A DNA stretch of 5,692 nt, from positions 1-5,692 of the forward strand of contig CANLGS010000319.1 of the NCBI GenBank assembly GCA_947490035.1. Direction: 5' to 3'. Numbering within the stretch: the stretch's first letter is position 1; every line of letters starts with the position of its first letter. Of the stretch, positions 1-5,692 are shown one piece after another. The notes under the pieces were generated by a model that saw only the letters and a program-made list of their open reading frames with translations, was not told the origin of the DNA and did no database searches. This DNA is from Gemmataceae bacterium. Its GTDB lineage: Bacteria; Planctomycetota; Planctomycetia; Gemmatales; Gemmataceae. The translations under genes were made by a program, and so were the position numbers.

Positions 1-2
1 CG

Positions 3-290
3 AGAAAGGGAACGGATGCCACCCACGATAACTCACACGTCAATCACGTGATCCGCCGGGCAGGTACAGTGCTTGCCCGACGACATCGCGTTGAGTTGCT
101 GCCGGCAACATTCGCGCGGTCTCGAGAAGCGGCAGGAGGCAACACGTTGCTGAAAAAGCATCACCCAAACCGCTCGATCGACGAGTTCGTGGGGCAAACA
201 ACCGAGGCCATGCGGAAGCAGTTCCGCCACCTGTTCCCAGCGGCTAAGCAGCGGTCGGCAATCGAGAGAGCCTCGATGAAGGTGGCGTGA
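3..290 (+). pseudogene. possible C-terminal fragment of a tyrosine recombinase/integrase
   Basis: This plus-strand frame is open from the left window edge and ends at TGA 288-290. A GTG at 48 is possible, but no ribosome binding site supports it. The first half does not resemble any family I know. The last 40 or so residues (from about 150) contain the pattern VGQTTEAMRKQFRHLFP, which resembles the terminal block of tyrosine recombinases (G-x5-M-x3-Y-x-H-L-x-P). In that alignment the position of the catalytic tyrosine is a phenylalanine (TTC 222-224), so the product would be inactive. A perfect hairpin begins 8 nt after the stop, as expected for a real gene end. Seen: the frame, pattern and hairpin. 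Inferred: the family and the decayed state. It could instead be the tail of an unrelated protein whose body lies left of the window, or a chance ORF. Confidence 0.35.
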
Positions 291-298
291 CAGCCGGC

Positions 299-327
299 GG
301 GCCGCACGGACACCAGCCGTGCGGCCC
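299..327 (+). terminator. perfect 11-bp stem-loop, probable terminator
   Basis: GGGCCGCACGG (299-309) and CCGTGCGGCCC (317-327) are exact reverse complements around a 7-nt loop. The structure starts 8 nt after the TGA at 288-290, which suits a transcription terminator for the rightward frame. No T-run follows, so it is not a classical intrinsic terminator, though T-poor hairpins are common at gene ends in GC-rich genomes. Being symmetrical, it could also stop leftward transcription from the ORF that ends at 403. Confidence 0.5.
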
Positions 328-375
328 ACTCGGTTGATGCGGCGAGGGCGACGATCAGCTTGTTGCCCTCGCGGC

Positions 376-407
376 TTCTCACTTTCTCAGATTCTCAGTT
401 TCTCACT
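376..407. repeat. four tandem TTCTCANN octamers (TGAGAA on the minus strand)
   Basis: TTCTCA occurs at 376, 384, 392 and 400, exactly 8 bp apart, with the two spacer bases varying (CT, GA, GT, CT). On the minus strand each copy reads TGAGAA and so carries a TGA. Because 8 is not a multiple of 3, the stops at 405-403, 397-395, 389-387 and 381-379 fall in all three minus-strand frames. The first is the stop of the short leftward ORF. The array is pyrimidine-rich and of lower GC than its surroundings. It may be slipped-strand expansion, a protein-binding array or the edge of an inserted element; its function is unknown. Confidence 0.75.
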
Positions 408-669
408 CCGACCCGTTGCGGCCCGTACCGATCTCCTTGAGGCGGCGGTAGAAGGTCGCCTGGCTCTTGCCGGTCCGCTGCTGCCACAGCTTCACTCGTT
501 CCTCCTTGATCTGGGTCTCGGCGCAGATCTGGCGGATCACCGCGAGTTCGGCGTCCCGCTGCTCGTGCCGCCCGCCGGTGATGGCTCGCCGCTTGTCGAA
601 ACCGTAGGCAGCGAAACTGACGATACTCGTTACGGCGACGAGACCGACGAGGCGACGACCGCGTACCAC
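403..669 (-). CDS. small chimeric ORF: DUF1294-like membrane segment plus helix-turn-helix tail, probable remnant
   Basis: Read from a GTG at 669 this encodes about 88 residues; the same frame extends upstream to a GTG at 792, but the added residues are Arg/Pro-rich and look non-coding. The start is uncertain, with only a weak AGAAG upstream. An N-terminal hydrophobic stretch followed by YGFDKRRAITGG matches the opening of DUF1294 membrane proteins, which normally continue with a PERxLHxLALxGGWPG block. Here that block is absent. The sequence instead passes into a charged helical region and a segment (about 100-121 in the 129-residue frame) with TGKSQATFYRRLKEI, a typical recognition helix of DNA-binding helix-turn-helix domains. 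The switch lies near 565-575. The ORF stops on the octamer repeat. I see a chimera of two unrelated halves, most likely a recombination remnant; it could instead be the tail of an HTH protein whose upstream similarity to DUF1294 is accidental. Confidence 0.45.
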   Translation of the reverse strand: MVRGRRLVGLVAVTSIVSFAAYGFDKRRAITGGRHEQRDAELAVIRQICAETQIKEERVKLWQQRTGKSQATFYRRLKEIGTGRNGSE

Positions 670-776
670 ATGCTTCTGGGACCCGCTGGTGTTCTGGTGA
701 ATCCATCGTAGCGTGCGACGACCGGGGCCACCACTTCGGGCGGTCCTCCGGGAGGGGGCCGCACGACGTGGTACGA

Positions 777-812
777 GCGGCTGCGACTCCACTGTTGCGG
801 TGCCGCAGCCGC
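777..812. repeat. 9-bp perfect inverted repeat in the operon leader
   Basis: GCGGCTGCG (777-785) and CGCAGCCGC (804-812) are exact reverse complements separated by 18 nt. Within the spacer a competing pair, TGCGG (796-800) and CCGCA (803-807), uses part of the right arm. The repeat lies about 90 nt upstream of the operon start and overlaps the best candidate promoter, so it could be an operator, a transcript leader hairpin or a terminator for traffic entering from the left. No T-run follows. GC-rich DNA yields such pairs by chance fairly often. Confidence 0.4.
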
Positions 813-823
813 CCGGGTAGCAT
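795..823 (+). promoter_or_regulatory. weak candidate sigma-70-type promoter for the operon
   Basis: TTGCGG (795-800) and TAGCAT (818-823) are separated by 17 nt, the ideal spacing for a housekeeping promoter. They match only 3 of 6 and 4 of 6 consensus bases, and this is simply the best pair found by eye between 670 and 902. It would give a leader of roughly 70 nt before the GTG at 903. Confidence 0.2.
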
Positions 824-890
824 CTTCTTCAGCCCCCCACCCACCGGCGTCGGTCGCCGGTCGTTTGCCCCGCCGTTCCCACCCGACCCC

Positions 891-894
891 GGAG
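891..894 (+). promoter_or_regulatory. Shine-Dalgarno deciding the GTG 903 start
   Basis: GGAG lies 8 nt before GTG 903. The frame is also open back to a GTG at 768, but that extension has no comparable ribosome binding site and encodes an Arg/Pro-rich stretch that would bury the signal peptide. Starting at 903 places the hydrophobic export signal at the N-terminus. Confidence 0.7.
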
Positions 895-902
895 CCGTCA
901 CC

Positions 903-3900
903 GTGCAACGGTTCTTGCCCGCCGTGTGCCTCCTCGCCTTTGCGGCGGAGGGGCGTGCGGCGTCCCCGGACGAGCAGTTCGAGAAGGTCGTCCGCCCGCT
1001 GCTGGTGGGCAAGTGCGTCGGCTGCCACGGCGAGACCAAGCAGAAGGGCGACCTGCGGCTCGACTCGCTGGCGGCGATGCTCAAGGGCGGGGAGAGCGGG
1101 CCGGCGGTGGTGCCCGGCAAGCCGGAACAGAGCCTGATCGTCACGGCGGTGCGGCACAGCGAACAGCTCAAAATGCCCCCGAAGGAGAAGTTGCCCGCCG
1201 CCGACATCGCCGCACTCGCGGCGTGGGTGAAGGCCGGGGCCGTGTGGCCCGACGCCAGACCGGTGGTAACCGCCCCCGCGAAGCCCGCCGCCGTTCGCAC
1301 CTTCACCGACGAGGAGAAGCGGTTCTGGGCGTTCCAGCCGGTCCAGCGGCCGAAGGTGCCCGACGCACCGGGGCTCACAGGATCGAATCCGGTCGACGCG
1401 TTCCTCGCCGCGGGGCTGAAGGCCAAGGGGCTCTCGCCCGCCCCGGCCGCCGACAAGCGGACGCTCGTCCGCCGGCTGACGTTCGATCTGACCGGGCTGC
1501 CGCCGACCGCCGCCGAAGTCGAAGCGTTCGAGGCCGACAGGTCTCCCGACGCGTGGGACAAGCTGGTCGACCGCCTGCTGGCGTCGCCAGCGTACGGCGA
1601 GAAGTGGGGCCGGCGGTGGCTGGACGTGGCCCGCTACGCCGACAGCAACGGCATGGACGAGAACCTGGCCCACGGCAACGCGTGGCGGTACCGGGACTAC
1701 GTCGTCCGCAGTTTCAACGCCGACAAGCCGTACGACCGGTTCGTGAGGGAGCAGATCGCCGGCGACCTGCTGCCGGGCGGAACCCTCCAAGAGCGGGCCG
1801 ACCGCCTGACCGCCACCGGGTTCCTCGTCATCGGCCCGAAGATGCTGGCCGAGGACGACCCGGTGAAGATGCGGATGGACATCATCGACGAGCAACTCGA
1901 CACGCTCGGGCAGACGTTCCTCGGGCTGACGCTCGGCTGTGCCCGGTGCCACGACCACAAGTTCGACCCGCTCACGCAGGCCGACTACTACGCCCTCGCC
2001 GGCATGTTCTACTCCACCAAGAGCATGCGGAGCTACGGCGTGGTGGCCCAGTGGCACGAGCGGCCGGTCGGCTCCGCGGATGGCACCGTGAGGCTGGCGG
2101 AGTTCGAGAAGCGGCGGACCGCCGCGAGCGACGCGGTGAAGATCGCCGAGGGTCGCCTCCGAGACGCGGTGACCGCCCGGCTGACCGACGAACGCAAGCG
2201 GGCGGCCCTGTACGCCGAGGTGGGGCTGCAACTCGCCCGCCGTCGCGACCCGCTTCGACTGGTGGTCGCCGACCCGTCGAAGGGCGAGTTGAAGGGGAGC
2301 GTGTTGGTCGAGGCGGAGAACTACACCCGCGGCAACGCCCTGAAGCTGACCGACGGGTACGGGGCCGGCATCGGCGTCATCATCAACGGCGGCAAGCTGC
2401 CGAACGTCGCCGAGTACGACATCGAGGTGCCCGCCGACGGCACGTACCAGATCGCCCTGCGGTACGCCGCCCAGATGAGTCGCCCGACGGTGCTGTCGGT
2501 CGGCGGCAAGGCGGTGCGGTCCGACGCGGCGGGTGAAGTGACCGGGTCGTGGAACCCGGACGGGCAGAAGTGGTTCGCCGAGGCGGTGGTGCCCCTCACG
2601 AAGGGCAAGACGACCGTCCGGCTGGAGTGTGCCGAGCCGTTCCCGCACTTCGACAAGTTGGCCCTGCTGCCGCTGTCGAAGGAGCAGGCCGCGGCGGTCG
2701 GCCCGACGGCGGAGCAGGTGGCGAAGGAGCAGAAGCTCCTGCTGCCGCTCGTGCGGGCGTGGGCAAAGGCCGCCGAGAAATGGACGGACAAGCCCACCGC
2801 GGACGAGTTGGCGAAGCTCGCGGCCGACGTGAACGGGCCGTTCAAGCGGACGCCGGAGCTGGACGCGGCAGTAGCCGCCGCCCTCGCCACGGAGCTGAAG
2901 AGGGCCAAAGACGAACTGGCCGCCGTCGAGAAATCGAAGCCGGCGGTGGACGAGGCGATGGCGGTCGAGGACGACGCCAGGCCGCAGAACGTCCGCGTCC
3001 ACCTCCGCGGCAACCACCTGACGCTCGGGGCCGAGGTGCCGCGGCGGTTCCCGGTCATCGTCGCCGGAGAGAAGCAGCCCCCGATCACGACGGGGAGCGG
3101 GCGTTTGGAACTGGCCGACTGGGTCGCGTCGAAGGACAACCCGCTGACCGCCCGGGTGATGGCCAACCGCGTGTGGCTGGGCCACTTCGGCACCGGGCTG
3201 GTCCGCACGCCGGACAACTTCGGCCGGCTCGGCGAGCGGCCGACGCACCCCGAGTTGCTGGACTACCTGGCCTCGGAACTCGTCGCGTCCGGGTGGAGCG
3301 TGAAGCACCTGCACCGGCTGATCGTGAGGTCGGCCGCGTACCGGATGAGCACCGGGTACGATGCCGACACGTTCCGCTCCGACCCGGAGAACCGCTCGTA
3401 CTGGCGGTTCAACCGCCGCCGGCTGGACGCGGAGGAACTGCGGGACGGCATGCTCGCCGTCGCCGGCGTCCTCGACCGCACGGCCGGCGGCACGCTGCTC
3501 GGCACCAGGAACCGGGCCTACGTGAACAGCACCGGGGGCCGCGGGGCGGTCGATTTCACCAGCCCCCGGCGGTCGGTGTACCTGCCGGTGATCCGCAGCG
3601 GGCTGTTCGACGTGTTCCAGGCGAACGACTTCCCCGACCCGTCCACCCCCGCCGGGATGCGGACGCAGACCACGATCCCTGCCCAGGCCCTGTTCCACCT
3701 GAACAGTGCCGTGGCCGACCAGGCGGCCGAAGCGTTCGCCAAATCCCTCTCGGGACTGCCGGGCGACGACGCCACGCGGGTCCGTGAAGCGTTCCGCCGC
3801 GTGTACGCCCGCCCGCCGACGGCCGCCGAGACGGACCGGGTGCTGAAGTTCCTCGCCGCGTCGGACGTGTCCACCGACGCCAAGAAGCTGAAAGCGTGGC

Positions 3901-3953
3901 AGAGCCTGTGCCGGGTACTGCTGTCGTCCGCCGAATACGCCTTCGTGGAGTGA
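903..3953 (+). CDS. secreted PSCyt1-DUF1549-CBM-like-DUF1553 planctomycete cytochrome protein
   Basis: The product is 1016 residues, starting at GTG 903. Residues 1-19 form a Sec-type signal (cleavage likely after G-R-A19). The PSCyt1 domain (about 23-118) has haem-binding C38-V-G-C-H42 and a KMPP motif whose M91 is the probable distal ligand. An FWAFQPV linker (141-147) leads to DUF1549/PSCyt2 (about 162-375), with RRLTFDLTGLPP, SPAYGEKWGRRWLDVARYAD and a second CXXCH, C346-A-R-C-H350, in CARCHDHKFDP. Helical residues about 396-455 precede a beta-rich module (about 466-591) opening with VEAENY, as in CBM6/CBM35-type carbohydrate-binding modules. A second charged helical stretch (593-690) leads to DUF1553/PSD1 (about 734-1010), entered by RLELADWVASKDNPLTARVMANRVW and holding the late motif TIPAQALFHLNS. 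The full family architecture is intact. Family knowledge: these proteins are massively paralogous in Planctomycetota, pair with DUF1501 genes and have no established reaction. Inference: periplasmic redox or binding protein acting on a carbohydrate polymer, made together with the next gene. Confidence 0.93.
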   Translation: MQRFLPAVCLLAFAAEGRAASPDEQFEKVVRPLLVGKCVGCHGETKQKGDLRLDSLAAMLKGGESGPAVVPGKPEQSLIVTAVRHSEQLKMPPKEKLPAADIAALAAWVKAGAVWPDARPVVTAPAKPAAVRTFTDEEKRFWAFQPVQRPKVPDAPGLTGSNPVDAFLAAGLKAKGLSPAPAADKRTLVRRLTFDLTGLPPTAAEVEAFEADRSPDAWDKLVDRLLASPAYGEKWGRRWLDVARYADSNGMDENLAHGNAWRYRDYVVRSFNADKPYDRFVREQIAGDLLPGGTLQERADRLTATGFLVIGPKMLAEDDPVKMRMDIIDEQLDTLGQTFLGLTLGCARCHDHKFDPLTQADYYALAGMFYSTKSMRSYGVVAQWHERPVGSADGTVRLAEFEKRRTAASDAVKIAEGRLRDAVTARLTDERKRAALYAEVGLQLARRRDPLRLVVADPSKGELKGSVLVEAENYTRGNALKLTDGYGAGIGVIINGGKLPNVAEYDIEVPADGTYQIALRYAAQMSRPTVLSVGGKAVRSDAAGEVTGSWNPDGQKWFAEAVVPLTKGKTTVRLECAEPFPHFDKLALLPLSKEQAAAVGPTAEQVAKEQKLLLPLVRAWAKAAEKWTDKPTADELAKLAADVNGPFKRTPELDAAVAAALATELKRAKDELAAVEKSKPAVDEAMAVEDDARPQNVRVHLRGNHLTLGAEVPRRFPVIVAGEKQPPITTGSGRLELADWVASKDNPLTARVMANRVWLGHFGTGLVRTPDNFGRLGERPTHPELLDYLASELVASGWSVKHLHRLIVRSAAYRMSTGYDADTFRSDPENRSYWRFNRRRLDAEELRDGMLAVAGVLDRTAGGTLLGTRNRAYVNSTGGRGAVDFTSPRRSVYLPVIRSGLFDVFQANDFPDPSTPAGMRTQTTIPAQALFHLNSAVADQAAEAFAKSLSGLPGDDATRVREAFRRVYARPPTAAETDRVLKFLAASDVSTDAKKLKAWQSLCRVLLSSAEYAFVE
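2289..2678 (+). other. embedded carbohydrate-binding-like module within the cytochrome protein
   Basis: Residues about 463-592 separate DUF1549 from DUF1553. The segment opens with VEAENY, the characteristic first strand of CBM6/CBM35-like beta-sandwiches, has alternating hydrophobic strands including YDIEVPADGTYQIALRYAA, and closes with TVRLECAEPFPHFDKLALLPL. Helical, charged stretches flank it on both sides, as for a domain carried on arms. Sugar binding is inferred from the fold; individual ligand residues cannot be assigned from sequence alone. Confidence 0.65.
3947..3950 (+). promoter_or_regulatory. Shine-Dalgarno of the DUF1501 gene, inside the upstream gene
   Basis: GGAG lies in the last two sense codons of the upstream gene, 9 nt before ATG 3960. 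The stop (3951-3953) and next start are only 6 nt apart. A ribosome finishing the first gene sits on this site, so translational coupling is likely, and no separate promoter fits between the genes. Confidence 0.75.
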
Positions 3954-3959
3954 CCGCCT

Positions 3960-5339
<1,380 letters not shown>

Positions 5340-5342
5340 CGT

Positions 5343-5416
5343 GCGGTTCTCGGAGCCGGGTGCTCGCGGAGCGGGCTGTTCGCCCGAACTGCACGCGGGT
5401 CGTCGCCGAGAGTCGC
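5343..5416 (+). terminator. nested stem structure just after the operon, candidate 3' UTR/terminator element
   Basis: Three nested pairings can be drawn. The outer one is 5343-5353 with 5406-5416 (11 bp, two G-T wobbles). The middle one is 5356-5363 with 5391-5398 (7 pairs, one G-G mismatch). The inner one is CGGGC 5372-5376 with GCCCG 5382-5386, closing a 5-nt loop. The structure begins 3 nt after the DUF1501 stop. No T-run follows, so it may be a non-canonical terminator or a protective 3' structure. The pairing was done by hand in GC-rich sequence and may be partly fortuitous. Confidence 0.35.
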
Positions 5417-5692
5417 TAACGGTCCGATTCGTGAGCGGGGTGTCAGGCGATGATTTTTCTCCTGGACGGTGGCGACTGGTGGTTGAAGGGGTGGCTCGGC
5501 GTGTCCTCGCTAGCCCGGATTATTCGCTGCTGCCACCGAAAGCACCCTATCGAAGAGCACAATCCGATGATTCATCAGGGTTTGTGTCGCCGGACCGGGG
5601 CTGAGTACCGAATACAGTCTGTTTCGAGTGGGACGGGCCAACAACGGGCGTGATGCTGCTTCAGTTCCACGCCCCGGCCACAGGGCCGTACC
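5417..5692. other. right-hand intergenic stretch without a convincing gene
   Basis: Base composition is visibly lower in GC than in the operon. Plus-strand frames at 5341-5604 and 5450-5653 are open but lack good ribosome binding sites, have atypical codon usage and show no recognisable domain. Visible elements are a T5 run at 5454-5458 with no convincing hairpin immediately before it, an imperfect palindrome GATGATTCATC at 5566-5576, and a small hairpin (CGGCC 5675-5679, GGCCG 5684-5688, 4-nt loop) near the window end. Confidence 0.5.

Noticed and set aside
43..52. Perfect 10-bp palindrome ATCACGTGAT
   Set aside because: It is short, occurs once, and no promoter or start depends on it; a single short palindrome is not evidence of an operator.
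745..755. CCTCCGGGAGG palindrome upstream of the operon
   Set aside because: The arms are separated by one base, too tight for a hairpin, and GC-rich DNA gives such sequences readily.
768..902. N-terminal extension of the cytochrome gene to GTG 768
   Set aside because: The added 45 residues are Arg/Pro-rich without domain character, would bury the signal peptide, and lack the ribosome binding site present before GTG 903.
915..929. Lipoprotein signal (Cys at residue 9 of the cytochrome protein)
   Set aside because: The sequence before the Cys is LPAV; the residue just before a lipobox Cys should be Gly, Ala or Ser. The Cys is within the hydrophobic core of an ordinary Sec signal.
926..2536. 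Alternative-frame plus-strand ORFs within the cytochrome gene, also 2549-3787
   Set aside because: They are Arg/Gly-rich frame-shifted readings of the well-supported PSCyt1-DUF1549-DUF1553 gene.
5341..5653. Small plus-strand ORFs after the operon (5341-5604 and 5450-5653)
   Set aside because: They overlap each other in different frames, lack good Shine-Dalgarno sites, and encode sequences with no recognisable motif or family resemblance.

Overview
The window is GC-rich bacterial DNA that almost certainly comes from a planctomycete, most likely a Gemmataceae-type genome. The evidence is a complete two-gene operon of families greatly expanded in Planctomycetota: a secreted cytochrome-type protein with PSCyt1, DUF1549 (PSCyt2) and DUF1553 (PSD1) domains (903-3953), then a Tat-exported DUF1501 protein of the alkaline phosphatase/sulfatase-like fold (3960-5339). 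This assignment rests on family signatures recognised by eye, not on a database search.

Layout. Positions 1-330 hold the 3' end of a plus-strand reading frame whose last 40 or so residues resemble the C-terminus of a tyrosine recombinase, followed at once by a perfect 11-bp hairpin. Positions 376-407 carry four exact-period octamers that place TGA stops in all three minus-strand frames. A short minus-strand ORF (403-669) ends on the first of them and looks chimeric: a DUF1294-like membrane segment joined to a helix-turn-helix tail. Positions 670-902 are the operon leader, with a 9-bp inverted repeat, a weak candidate promoter and a good Shine-Dalgarno before a GTG start. The operon fills 903-5339. 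Positions 5340-5692 have no convincing gene but start with a nested set of complementary segments.

How the genes work together. The two operon genes are 6 bp apart and the second gene's Shine-Dalgarno lies in the last codons of the first, so translation is probably coupled. The first product has a Sec-type signal, an N-terminal c-type haem motif with a candidate Met ligand, a second CXXCH in DUF1549 and an embedded carbohydrate-binding-like module. The second has a twin-arginine signal. Both are therefore expected outside the cytoplasm, plausibly acting together on a polysaccharide or other organic polymer; the biochemical reaction is not established. The left flank looks like a scar of mobile-element activity beside an ordinary, intact operon.

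I see no CRISPR array, tRNA, rRNA, defence system or clearly new enzyme system here. The most unusual material is the left flank and the non-coding structures around the operon.
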